A DNA stretch of 38,203 nt from Burkholderiales bacterium (lineage in GTDB: Bacteria > Pseudomonadota > Gammaproteobacteria > Burkholderiales > Burkholderiaceae_C), in contig CP070653.1 in NCBI GenBank assembly GCA_020354665.1, positions 1,172,971 to 1,211,173 of the forward strand. The letters run 5' to 3'. A program made the position numbers and the translations under genes. The notes below the pieces were generated by a model that was not told the DNA's origin, searched no databases, and saw nothing but the letters and a program-made list of their open reading frames with translations. This document shows positions 25,215 to 33,345 of the stretch, in pieces; within the stretch, counting starts at the first letter, position 1; each line of letters starts with the position of its first letter.

Positions 25215-25412
25215 GCCTGCGTGCGCCGACGGCCCACTTCGGTGAACAACGGAACGACCAGATGACGCGCGTTCGACGAACCCTCCATCCGGTGCGACTG
25301 CATGGCCCGCACGGCATGGCAGGCGGTGTCGGGCCGGGCCGCTCGCGCGTGCCATGCCCGTGAACCCTGCGCAATTGCTTCACTCAACCCTGCTTCAGAC
25401 AAGGACACCCTG

Positions 25413-25823
25413 ATGAACCCGCAAGCCATATCCCTCGTCATTGCCCGCATCCTGCTCGCCGTGATCTTCGTCGTTTCCGGATTCGGCAAGTTCGCCAACC
25501 TTGCCGGTACCGCCGGCTACATAGCCAGCGCTGGATTGCCGCTGCCGCAGGTGCTCGCGGTCGCGGCTGCGGCGCTGGAGGTGATCGGCGGCGTGCTGCT
25601 GATCGTCGGCTGGCAGGCGCGCGGGGCCGCGCTTGCGCTGGCCGGCTTCACGTTGGTCGCAAGCCTGCTGTTCCACAACTTCTGGGCTCTGCCGGCCGAG
25701 CAGCAATTCATGCAGCAGCTGATGTTCATGAAGAACCTGGCCATCACCGGCGGTCTGCTGTTCGTGTTCGGCGCCGGCCCGGGCGGCCTGAGCTTCGACG
25801 CGCGCCGCACCGCAGCGGCCTGA
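25413..25823 (+). CDS. DoxX family membrane protein
   Basis: A 136-residue protein of four hydrophobic segments (about 7-25, 45-64, 68-88, 106-121), the DoxX/DoxD fold. FVVSGFGKFANLAGTAGYIASAGLPLP is the typical first-loop signature and the C-terminus FMKNLAITGGLLFVFGAGPGGLS also matches. ATG 25413 is preceded by AAGGA. DoxX proteins often occur next to pirin and have been linked to redox or thiol stress in mycobacteria; here the function is not known. Confidence 0.9.
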   Translation: MNPQAISLVIARILLAVIFVVSGFGKFANLAGTAGYIASAGLPLPQVLAVAAAALEVIGGVLLIVGWQARGAALALAGFTLVASLLFHNFWALPAEQQFMQQLMFMKNLAITGGLLFVFGAGPGGLSFDARRTAAA

Positions 25824-25953
25824 AGATGCTCTGGCAGCCGCTGCGCCGGCCCCGGCTGCCGAGCGCCGTTGACCGGGCCACTCGCCCGTCGTCGTCCGGT
25901 TGACGGAGCCCGCGTCGAGCGCCCGACAATGCAGGCTGTAGGGCCGAAGGTGG

Positions 25954-26961
25954 ATGCGCATGAAAGTCTGCATCGTCGGGGCAGGGGCGATTGGTGGGCT
26001 CGTCGTCGGGCGATTGGGGAGCCGGCTGGCCCCCGCTGAGATCGACCTCTCGGTGATCGCGCGTGGTGCGACACTCGACGCGCTGCGACGCGAGGGCCTG
26101 CGGCTGCAGCTCGATCCGGACGGCGAGCTGAGCGTGCCAGTGCGGGCGGTTGCTGATCCGCATGAACTGGGCGCGCAGGAGTTGGTGATCGTCGCGGTCA
26201 AGGCGCCGGCGCTGCCTGCGGTGGCGCCGCTCGTGGCCGATCTGCTGTCGTCGCATACCTCGGTGCTGGTCGCGATGAACGGCGTGCCATGGTGGTTCTT
26301 CGACCACGTCAATGGGCCGTGCGCGGGTTTGCGGCTCGCGAGCGTCGATCCGGGTGACGTGGTGCGCCGCGCGATTCCGACGCCGCACGTCGTGGGATGT
26401 GTGGTGCACGCGAGCAGCAGCACGGCCGCACCGGGGGTGGTCCGTCCAGGCCGCGGCGACGGGCTGATCGTCGGCGAGCCGGCGGGCGGCACCAGCCGGC
26501 GTGTCGAGCACATCGCGGCCCTGCTCGGACGCGCCGGCTTCAGCGTGACCGTGTCGTCGCACATCCAGCGCGACATCTGATTCAAGCTGTGGGGCAACAT
26601 GACGATGAACCCGGTCAGCGCGCTGACACAGGCCACCTGCGACCGCATCCACGATGATCCGCTCGTGCGATCCTTCTGCAGCGCGGCGATGCGGGAGGCG
26701 CAGGCGATTGGCGCACGCTTCGGTTGCACGATCGACCAGGCGCCCGACGAGCGTCATGCGGTGACGCGCAGGCTCGGTGCTTTCAAGACCTCGATGCTGC
26801 AGGACCTGCAAGCCGGCCGTCCGCTCGAGATCGATGCGCTCGTCGGCGTGGTGCGCGAGATCGGGGCGCACGTCGGCATCGCGACGCCGAGCATCGATGC
26901 CCTGTTCGGCCTGGTGCGGCTGCTTGCCCAGACGAAGGGGCTGTACGGGGCGCCGGCCTGA
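25954..26961 (+). pseudogene. 2-dehydropantoate 2-reductase family gene broken by one in-frame TGA
   Basis: A ketopantoate-reductase (ApbA/PanE) gene read in one frame from ATG 25954 (or 25960, nine bases after GAAGG) to TGA 26959-26961, 335 codons, but interrupted by TGA at 26578-26580 (codon 209). The N-terminal Rossmann fold is intact (VCIVGAGAIGGLVVGRLG). Immediately across the stop the frame continues as DI-stop-FKLWGNMTMNPVSALT, where the family usually has Trp at the stop position, so the change looks like TGG to TGA. The downstream frame encodes a good C-terminal helical domain through RLLAQTKGLYG. No frameshift or deletion is visible. It may be a very recent pseudogene, a sequencing error or a readthrough gene. 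Confidence 0.82.
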
Positions 26962-27017
26962 CCGCCTCGCGGCGGCTGTCCGACCGTGAGCCGACAAGCA
27001 ACGCTAAAGTGTGCCCG

Positions 27018-27725
27018 ATGGACAAGTCGCTGTCGCTGTTGTCGGTGCTTCCGCTGGCTGACTGGGCCGCGCTTGCGGTGTTCTTCTCGGCCTGGCTGGC
27101 CTATGCGACGTTCGCCCGCCGTCGCGCGCGCGTCGAGGGTTCGCTGCTCGCCGCGACCAACGCCGAGCGCCGGCGCTGGATGCTGCAAGCCACCTACCGC
27201 GAGAACCGAGTGGTCGATGGCGTCGTGGTGCAGAACCTGTCGAGCAGTCCGAGCTTCTTCGCGTCGACGACGATCCTGATCATTGGCGGTCTGCTCGCGG
27301 TGCTGGGCACCACCGAGAAAGCCACCGAGCTGGTGCGCGAGATTCCCTTTGCAGCACGCACGTCGGTACTGGTCTTCGACCTGAAGCTCGTGCTGCTGAC
27401 GGCGATCTTCGTCTATGCCTTCTTCCGCTTCACCTGGAGCCTGCGCCAGTACACCTTCGGTGCGCTGCTCGTCGCTGCGGCGCCGGACGCCCAGCAGTTC
27501 GCCGACCAGGGCTTGTCGCGCGAGGCATTCGCCGAGCGCGCGGGCCGCGTGATGGGGCTTGCGGCCGAGACGTTCAACGACGGATTGCGCGCCTACTACA
27601 TGTCGTTCGCGGCGACGGCGTGGTTCGTCTCGCCATGGGCTTTCATGGTGGCCACGGCCGGCGTGATCTGGATCCTCTACCAGCGCGAATTCCGCTCCGA
27701 GGTGCTCGAGGTGCTCAACGGCTGA
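27018..27725 (+). CDS. DUF599 family membrane protein
   Basis: A 235-residue predicted inner-membrane protein of the DUF599 family, with helices at about 13-32, 85-103, 120-143 and 205-222. Characteristic strings include TYRENRVVDGVVVQNLSSSPSFFASTTILIIGGLLAVLG. ATG 27018 has no ribosome binding site, but a TAAAGT hexamer (27005-27010) lies seven bases before it, so it may be translated from a leaderless mRNA. Function unknown. It precedes dnaE. Confidence 0.88.
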   Translation: MDKSLSLLSVLPLADWAALAVFFSAWLAYATFARRRARVEGSLLAATNAERRRWMLQATYRENRVVDGVVVQNLSSSPSFFASTTILIIGGLLAVLGTTEKATELVREIPFAARTSVLVFDLKLVLLTAIFVYAFFRFTWSLRQYTFGALLVAAAPDAQQFADQGLSREAFAERAGRVMGLAAETFNDGLRAYYMSFAATAWFVSPWAFMVATAGVIWILYQREFRSEVLEVLNG

Positions 27726-27750
27726 ACCACGGTTCGCGCGTCCGTAGAAT
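27722..27750 (+). promoter_or_regulatory. Candidate dnaE promoter
   Basis: CTGAAC (27722-27727) and TAGAAT (27745-27750), separated by 17 bases. The hexamer ends seven bases before the dnaE ATG (27758), so transcription would start at or next to the start codon, giving a leaderless message. Confidence 0.35.
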
Positions 27751-27757
27751 TCCGGCC

Positions 27758-30700
27758 ATGGGCTTCGTTCATCTGCGCATGCACACCGAGTTTTCGGTGG
27801 TCGACGGGACGCTGCGCATCGACGACGCCGTGGGGGCCGCAGCGACAGACGGCCAACCCGCGCTGGCCATCACCGACCTGGCCAACCTGTTCGGCGCCGT
27901 CAAGTTCTACACCGCGGCCCGGGCGGCTGGCGTCAAGCCGATTCTGGGCGCCGACGTGTGGCTGGAACCCGAGTCGGGTGCGGCCGGTGCGGCTGGAGAA
28001 CGCCAGCCGTCGCGCCTGCTGCTGCTGGTGCGCGACGCGCAGGGTTACCTGAATCTGTGCGAACTCTTGTCGCGGGCCTGGCTGACCAACGTACAGCGGG
28101 CGCAGGCGTGGCTGAAGTGGCAGTGGCTGAGCGAACTCTCCGATGGGCTGATCGCGCTGTCGGGAGCTCATCAGGGAGCGGTCGGGCAGGCGCTGCTGGC
28201 CGGCGATGCTGCCCGCGCGCAGGAACTGGCCGAGCAGCTCGGCCGGCTGTTCCCCGCGCGCTTCTACATCGAACTGCAGCGCACCGGATTGCCCCAGCAC
28301 GAGGCGCAGTTGCGCGCCGCGGTGCCGTTGGCGGCACGGCTTTCGCTGCCGGTGGTGGCCACGCATCCGGTGCAGTTCCTGTCTGCCGACGATTTCGAGG
28401 CGCACGAGGCGCGCGTTTGCATCGCCGAAGGCGAGACGCTCGCCAACCCGCGCCGCATCAAGCGCTTTTCGCCGGAGCAGTACTTCAAGACCGGTGCGCA
28501 GATGCGCGAGTTGTTTGCCGACATTCCAGCAGCGCTCGCCAACACGCATGCGATCGCGCAGCGCTGCAACCTCACGCTCGTGCTCGGCAAGCCGCGGCTT
28601 CCCGACTTCCCGACGCCACTCGTCGCCGGCAAGGTGCAGCCGATCGAAGCCTACTTCCGCGAGCAGTCGTTCGCGGGGCTCGAAGCGAGGCTGCTCGACC
28701 TGTACCCTGACCCAGCCGAGCGCGCGCGACAGCGCCCTCGCTACGTCGAGCGGCTCGAGTTCGAGATCGCGACGATCGTCGCGATGGGTTTTGCGGGCTA
28801 CTTCCTGATCGTCGCGGACTTCATCAACTGGGCCAAGGCCAACGGGTGTCCGGTCGGCCCAGGCCGGGGTTCGGGATCGGGCTCGCTGGTGGCGTATGCG
28901 CTGAAGATCACCGACCTCGATCCGCTGCGCTACAAGCTGCTGTTCGAACGGTTCCTGAATCCGGAACGCGTCTCGATGCCCGACTTCGACATCGACTTCT
29001 GCCAGGCCAACCGCGACCGGGTGATCGAGTACGTCAAGCACAAGTACGGGCGCAACGCGGTGAGTCAAATCGCCACCTTCGGCACGATGGCCGCGAAGGC
29101 CGCGCTGCGCGACGTCGGCCGCGTGCTCGGCATGGGGTATGGCCACGTCGATGCGATCGCCAAGCTGGTGCCGGCACCGCCGGGCAAGACGGTGACGCTC
29201 GCGCGCGTTCCCGACCGGCCGGACCCCGGGTTGATCTATGCGCGCAAGGAGGCGCCCGAGATCGAGCAACGCGAAGCCAAGGAAGAGGAAGTGGCCGAGC
29301 TGCTCGCGCTGGCCGAGCGCGTCGAAGGCCTGGTGCGCAACGTCGGCATGCACGCCGGCGGCGTGCTGATCGCGCCGGGCAAGATCACGGACTTCTGCCC
29401 GCTGTACATGCAGCCCGGCAGCGATGCCGCAGTGAGCCAGTTCGACAAGGATGACGTCGAGGCGATCGGCCTGGTCAAGTTCGATTTCCTGGGGCTCGCG
29501 ACGCTCACTGTGCTCGAGTTCGCCAGGCAGTTCATCGCGGCCCGCCATCCTGACCGCCCGGACTTCAGCCTCGAGAAGTTGCCGCTGGACGACCCGTCCA
29601 CTTACAAGCTGCTCAGCGAAGGCCGCACCGTCGCGGTGTTCCAGCTGGAAAGCGCGGGTATGCAGCGCATGCTGCGCGAGGCCAGGCCGAGCGTGTTCGA
29701 CGACGTCATCGCGTTGGTCGCGCTGTACCGGCCGGGGCCGATGGACCTGATTCCGAGCTTCTGCGCGCGCAAGCACGGCCGCGAGGCGGTCGATTACCTG
29801 CATCCGCTGATGAGGGAGGTGCTCGAGGAAACCTACGGAATCATGATCTACCAGGAGCAGGTCATGCAGGTGGCGCAGCGGCTGGGCGGCTATTCGCTCG
29901 GCGCTGCGGACCTGCTGCGCCGCGCAATGGGCAAGAAGAAGCCCGAAGAGATGGCCAAGCAGCGCGCGACATTTGCGCAGGGGGCGGCTGACAACGGGAT
30001 CGACCCGGCCAGAGCCAACGAGATCTTCGACCTGATGGAGAAGTTCGCGGGCTACGGCTTCAACAAGTCGCACGCCGCGGCGTACGCGCTGCTCGCGTAC
30101 CAGACGGCATGGCTGAAGGTGCACCACCCGGCGGAGTTCGCTGCGGCCAACATGACGGTGTCGATCGACGATACCGACAAGCTCAAGACGTTCTACGACG
30201 ATGCCCGTGCGATGGGCATCGAGATCCTGCCCCCCGACGTCAATGCGTCGGCGTGGCGCTTCGAGCCGGTCGGGGACCACACGGTGCGCTATGGGCTGGG
30301 CGCGGTGAAGGGCACCGGACAGGGGGCGATCGAGGCCGTCATGCAGGCACGCGAGGGCGGTGGCGCGTTTCGCAGCCTGTTCGAGTTCTGCGCGCGGGTC
30401 GACCGGCAGCGGGTCAACAAGCGCGTTGTCGAGGCGCTGATCAAGGCTGGCGCCTTCGATGCGATCGAGCCGCACCGCGCGGCCCTGCTCGCCAGCGTGT
30501 CGCGCGCATTCGAATACGCGGATGCGCAGGCCGTGCACGCCGAACAAGCGGGGCTCTTCGACTTTGGGGATTCGCATGCCGCATCGACGCGCGAACCCGA
30601 CCTGGTGCACGTGGAGCCGTGGGGCATCCGGGAACGCCTGTCGCTAGAGAAGACGGCATTGGGCTTCTATCTGTCGGGGCACCTGTTCGAACAATCGGCC

Positions 30701-31279
30701 GACGAGGTGCGCCGCATCGCGCCGCGCTGCATCGCTGACCTGGTCGAAAGCCGTGATCCGCAGCTCGTGGCGGGCATTGCCAGCGACCTGCGCGTCGTCA
30801 GCGGCCCGCGCGGTCGGCGTGGCATTTTCAGGCTCGACGACGGCAGCGAGTTCATCGAAGCCGTGCTCGGCGAGGAACAGCTCGACGCCTATCGCGACCT
30901 GCTGCGCGAAGACGAGTTGCTGATCGTGCAGGGCAGGGTGCAGACCGATCGCTTCAACGGCGGGCTGCGGCTGAGCGTGAACCAGTTGTGGGACCTGCCG
31001 GCCGCACGCTGTCGGTTCGGACGCTATCTGCTGGTTGCCGTCAATGGTGCGCCGCCGCCGGTGGCCGAGATGCTGCGCGAGTTTCCGGCGCGCCGCGTCA
31101 CCACCGACCATGGAGAGCTGGTGCAAGGGCTGCCTGTGCGCCTTGCGCTGCAGCGCGAGGAGGTCGAGGCCCAACTCGACTTGGGCGATGCCGCGCGCTT
31201 CTTTCCTAGCGACGAGGCGATCGAGCGCTGGCGTCAGCGCGCCGCTGCGGCGGTCGTGTACGACACGACGGCCGCCTGA
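27758..31279 (+). CDS. dnaE: DNA polymerase III alpha subunit
   Basis: A 1173-residue replicative polymerase, normal DnaE1 length. ATG 27758 starts MGFVHLRMHTEFSVVDGTLRIDD, the PHP domain; family start and length agree. In the polymerase core, PDFDIDFC carries catalytic Asp411 and Asp413, and VKFDFLGL carries Asp576, equivalent to E. coli Asp401, Asp403 and Asp555. PHAGGVLIAPG-like HAGGVLIAPGK, LYRPGPMDLIP and YQEQVMQVAQRLGGYSLGAADLLRRAMGKKK are also diagnostic. A helix-hairpin-helix/OB-fold C-terminus follows (YDLGEEQLDAYRDLL region). No second replicase gene is in the window. Confidence 0.99.
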   Translation: MGFVHLRMHTEFSVVDGTLRIDDAVGAAATDGQPALAITDLANLFGAVKFYTAARAAGVKPILGADVWLEPESGAAGAAGERQPSRLLLLVRDAQGYLNLCELLSRAWLTNVQRAQAWLKWQWLSELSDGLIALSGAHQGAVGQALLAGDAARAQELAEQLGRLFPARFYIELQRTGLPQHEAQLRAAVPLAARLSLPVVATHPVQFLSADDFEAHEARVCIAEGETLANPRRIKRFSPEQYFKTGAQMRELFADIPAALANTHAIAQRCNLTLVLGKPRLPDFPTPLVAGKVQPIEAYFREQSFAGLEARLLDLYPDPAERARQRPRYVERLEFEIATIVAMGFAGYFLIVADFINWAKANGCPVGPGRGSGSGSLVAYALKITDLDPLRYKLLFERFLNPERVSMPDFDIDFCQANRDRVIEYVKHKYGRNAVSQIATFGTMAAKAALRDVGRVLGMGYGHVDAIAKLVPAPPGKTVTLARVPDRPDPGLIYARKEAPEIEQREAKEEEVAELLALAERVEGLVRNVGMHAGGVLIAPGKITDFCPLYMQPGSDAAVSQFDKDDVEAIGLVKFDFLGLATLTVLEFARQFIAARHPDRPDFSLEKLPLDDPSTYKLLSEGRTVAVFQLESAGMQRMLREARPSVFDDVIALVALYRPGPMDLIPSFCARKHGREAVDYLHPLMREVLEETYGIMIYQEQVMQVAQRLGGYSLGAADLLRRAMGKKKPEEMAKQRATFAQGAADNGIDPARANEIFDLMEKFAGYGFNKSHAAAYALLAYQTAWLKVHHPAEFAAANMTVSIDDTDKLKTFYDDARAMGIEILPPDVNASAWRFEPVGDHTVRYGLGAVKGTGQGAIEAVMQAREGGGAFRSLFEFCARVDRQRVNKRVVEALIKAGAFDAIEPHRAALLASVSRAFEYADAQAVHAEQAGLFDFGDSHAASTREPDLVHVEPWGIRERLSLEKTALGFYLSGHLFEQSADEVRRIAPRCIADLVESRDPQLVAGIASDLRVVSGPRGRRGIFRLDDGSEFIEAVLGEEQLDAYRDLLREDELLIVQGRVQTDRFNGGLRLSVNQLWDLPAARCRFGRYLLVAVNGAPPPVAEMLREFPARRVTTDHGELVQGLPVRLALQREEVEAQLDLGDAARFFPSDEAIERWRQRAAAAVVYDTTAA

Positions 31280-31284
31280 CCTGG

Positions 31285-31322
31285 AAGCCGCCCGGGATTG
31301 CGTGAAATCTCGCCCGCGGCTT
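31285..31322 (+). terminator. Hairpin just after dnaE (possible terminator)
   Basis: Five bases after the dnaE stop. AAGCCGC (31285-31291) pairs with GCGGCTT (31316-31322), and inside it GGGATT (31294-31299) pairs with AATCTC (31306-31311) across a 6-base loop. No T-tract follows, so it may be a Rho-dependent or attenuating structure before the next gene (31407). Confidence 0.3.
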
Positions 31323-31406
31323 ACGTGGTGTTGCACTCCCGTCCCGGTCGCTGCGCGAGCGCGGGCGTTACGCTTGGCGCTGTCAACTCAGCTGCTGGAG
31401 CATTTC

Positions 31407-31823
31407 GTGAAAAGACTTCTGTTCGCGGCAGGCGTGATCGCCTGTGGCATCGGCAGTGCCCATGCGACCGACGTCGGCGTTTCGATCGCGGTCAGCCAGC
31501 CGGGCGTCTACGGGCGGATCGACATCGGGCGCTTCCCGGCGCCCAGCGTGGTGGTCGCGCAACCGGTGATGGTCGCGCCCGCGGCGGTGCGCGTGCAGCC
31601 GGTGTACATGTGGGTGCCGCCTGGGCACCGCAACAACTGGGCCAAGCACTGTCACCGCTACGGTGCGTGCGGTGTGCCGGTGTATTTCGTGGCTGACGAC
31701 TGGTACGACCAGCACGTCGTGCACGCGCGCTACGCCGGCGCCGAGGGCGGCGGACCCCCGGATCGGGGCCCAGGCCATGGCAAGGGGAACGGTAAAGGTA
31801 AAGGCAAGCGTCACGGCGACTGA
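31407..31823 (+). CDS. Small secreted protein with Cys pair and Gly/Lys-rich tail
   Basis: A 138-residue protein starting at GTG 31407, six bases after GGAG. A signal peptide is evident (KRLLFAAGVIACGIGSAHA, cleavage after residue 20). The mature part has VGVSIAVSQPGVYGRIDIG, the YMWVPPGHRNNWAKHC motif, a Cys82-Cys88 pair that could form a disulfide, and PVYFVADDWYDQH. The last 17 residues are rich in Gly, Lys and His (GHGKGNGKGKGKRHG). Similar small periplasmic proteins occur in other Burkholderiales from memory; the function is not known. Sits between dnaE and the patatin gene. Confidence 0.8.
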   Translation: MKRLLFAAGVIACGIGSAHATDVGVSIAVSQPGVYGRIDIGRFPAPSVVVAQPVMVAPAAVRVQPVYMWVPPGHRNNWAKHCHRYGACGVPVYFVADDWYDQHVVHARYAGAEGGGPPDRGPGHGKGNGKGKGKRHGD

Positions 31824-31853
31824 CCGTCTGCCAGAGACGCCCGTCGTGGCGCG

Positions 31854-33035
31854 ATGCCGGCCGACCCGCGGACCGGCCTGATACTGACCGGCGGTGGTGC
31901 CCGGGCCGCCTACCAGGTCGGGGTGCTCGGGGCGCTGACCCGTTTGCGGCGTGACGCCGGCGCACCCGCTGCAAATCCTTTCGCGGTGATCACCGGCACG
32001 TCGGCCGGAGCGATCAACGCTGCGGCCTTGGCATGCGGGTGCGACGAATTCGACGCCGCGGTCGAGCGCATCGTCTCGGTGTGGACGAACTTCCACGCCG
32101 AGCAGGTCTATCGCGCCGATTCACTCGGTCTCGTGCGCAGCGGCGCGAACTGGCTGACGATGATGTCGGTCGGCTGGGTGATCGCGCGCTGGCAGCGGGC
32201 GAGGCCGCGCTCGCTGCTGGACAACAGCCCGCTGATCGAACTGCTGCAGTCGCTGGTGCAGTTCGAGCGGATCCCCGCCCTGATGCGCGATGGCCATCTT
32301 TCGGCGCTCGCCGTCAGCGCATCGAGCTACACGACGGGCCTGCACGTCACTTTCTACGACGCCGTCGAGGCGATTCAGCCGTGGACGCGCTCGCAACGGC
32401 TGGCGGTGCGTATGCCCTTGACGACGGCGCACCTGCTCGCCTCGGCGGCGATACCGTTCGTGTTCCCGGCCGTCGAGCTGCAAGCCAACGGCGAACGCGA
32501 ATATTTCGGCGACGGATCGATGCGGCAGGTGGCACCGATCTCACCGGCGGTGCACCTGGGCGCCGATCGCATCGTCGTGATCGGTGCCGGTCGCATGCAG
32601 GAGCCGCCAGGGCGCCACACGTCGGGCGACGGCTACCCGAGCATCGCGCAGATCGCGGGGCACGCGCTATCCAACATCTTCCTCGATGCGCTGGCGGCAG
32701 ACGTCGAGCGGCTATCGCGCATCAACCGCACGCTGTCGCTGATGCGGCCCGAGGCACGCGCACAGACACACCTGCGGCCGATCGAGGTGTTGGTGATCGC
32801 CCCGAGCCAGCGGCTCGACGACCTGGCCGCGCAGCACCTCGACAGCCTGCCGCGGTCGGTGCGTGCGCTCCTGCGCGGCGTGGGCGTGTCCGGACGCGGA
32901 CCCGAGGCCCGTGGCGCTGCGCTGGCCAGCTACCTGCTGTTCGAGGCCCCCTACACGCAGGCGCTGATGTCGCTGGGCGAAGCAGACACGCTGGCGCGCA
33001 GCGACGAAGTCCGCCAGTTCTTCGGCTGGGGCTGA
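31854..33035 (+). CDS. Patatin-like phospholipase
   Basis: A 393-residue PNPLA-fold lipid acyl hydrolase. The oxyanion loop GGGARAAYQVGVLGAL starts at residue 13, the nucleophile elbow is GTSAG with Ser50, and the catalytic Asp220 is in FGDGSMRQV (DGG/DGS form). No signal peptide, so probably cytoplasmic or membrane-associated. Patatin-like proteins hydrolyse phospholipid acyl chains; the C-terminal 150 residues (about 235-393) are unassigned helix-rich sequence. Starts 30 bases after the small secreted protein. Confidence 0.92.
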   Translation: MPADPRTGLILTGGGARAAYQVGVLGALTRLRRDAGAPAANPFAVITGTSAGAINAAALACGCDEFDAAVERIVSVWTNFHAEQVYRADSLGLVRSGANWLTMMSVGWVIARWQRARPRSLLDNSPLIELLQSLVQFERIPALMRDGHLSALAVSASSYTTGLHVTFYDAVEAIQPWTRSQRLAVRMPLTTAHLLASAAIPFVFPAVELQANGEREYFGDGSMRQVAPISPAVHLGADRIVVIGAGRMQEPPGRHTSGDGYPSIAQIAGHALSNIFLDALAADVERLSRINRTLSLMRPEARAQTHLRPIEVLVIAPSQRLDDLAAQHLDSLPRSVRALLRGVGVSGRGPEARGAALASYLLFEAPYTQALMSLGEADTLARSDEVRQFFGWG

Positions 33036-33345
33036 GCAGTCGCCGCAGACCCTGTTCCGACTGCACGGTCGGGCCGGCAATACGCGCGACCGTTCGCCGG
33101 CCGGGCTTTACCGCACGGCCTGTCTTTGCCGCGCTGGGGCTCTCGGGTGGCTCCGAAGCCTCGTCGAGGGCGGCATCGATGGTCAGACGCTGGGCAAGCG
33201 CCGCGCTGGATGCGCTCGGTCCGCCCACGCGCCCGATCAGGCGATCGGGTTGCCCTGGCCGCGGGCGGAGCGACCGTCACGGCGATAATCGTGCGGGCGG
33301 CCCGAGGCCGACGTCCGGCGAAAGCCTCGATCCCACTGCAACCGC
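33036..33345 (+). other. 310 bases before msbA, no gene seen
   Basis: No coding frame here looks conserved. A GATAAT -10-like hexamer at 33284-33289 is about 57 bases before the msbA start, with no matching -35 at 16-18 bases, so it is only a possible promoter for the lipid A/heptose operon. Nothing else is visible. Confidence 0.4.

Noticed and set aside
26599-26961. The second half of the ketopantoate-reductase gene as a separate small gene
   Set aside because: It is in the same frame as the first half and continues its domain; no ribosome binding site at 26599 is evident.
27677-30610. A 977-codon open frame on the strand opposite dnaE
   Set aside because: The protein is low-complexity (Arg, Gln, His, Asp rich) with no motif. 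Long antisense frames are expected in GC-rich genes, and the plus strand encodes an unmistakable DnaE.
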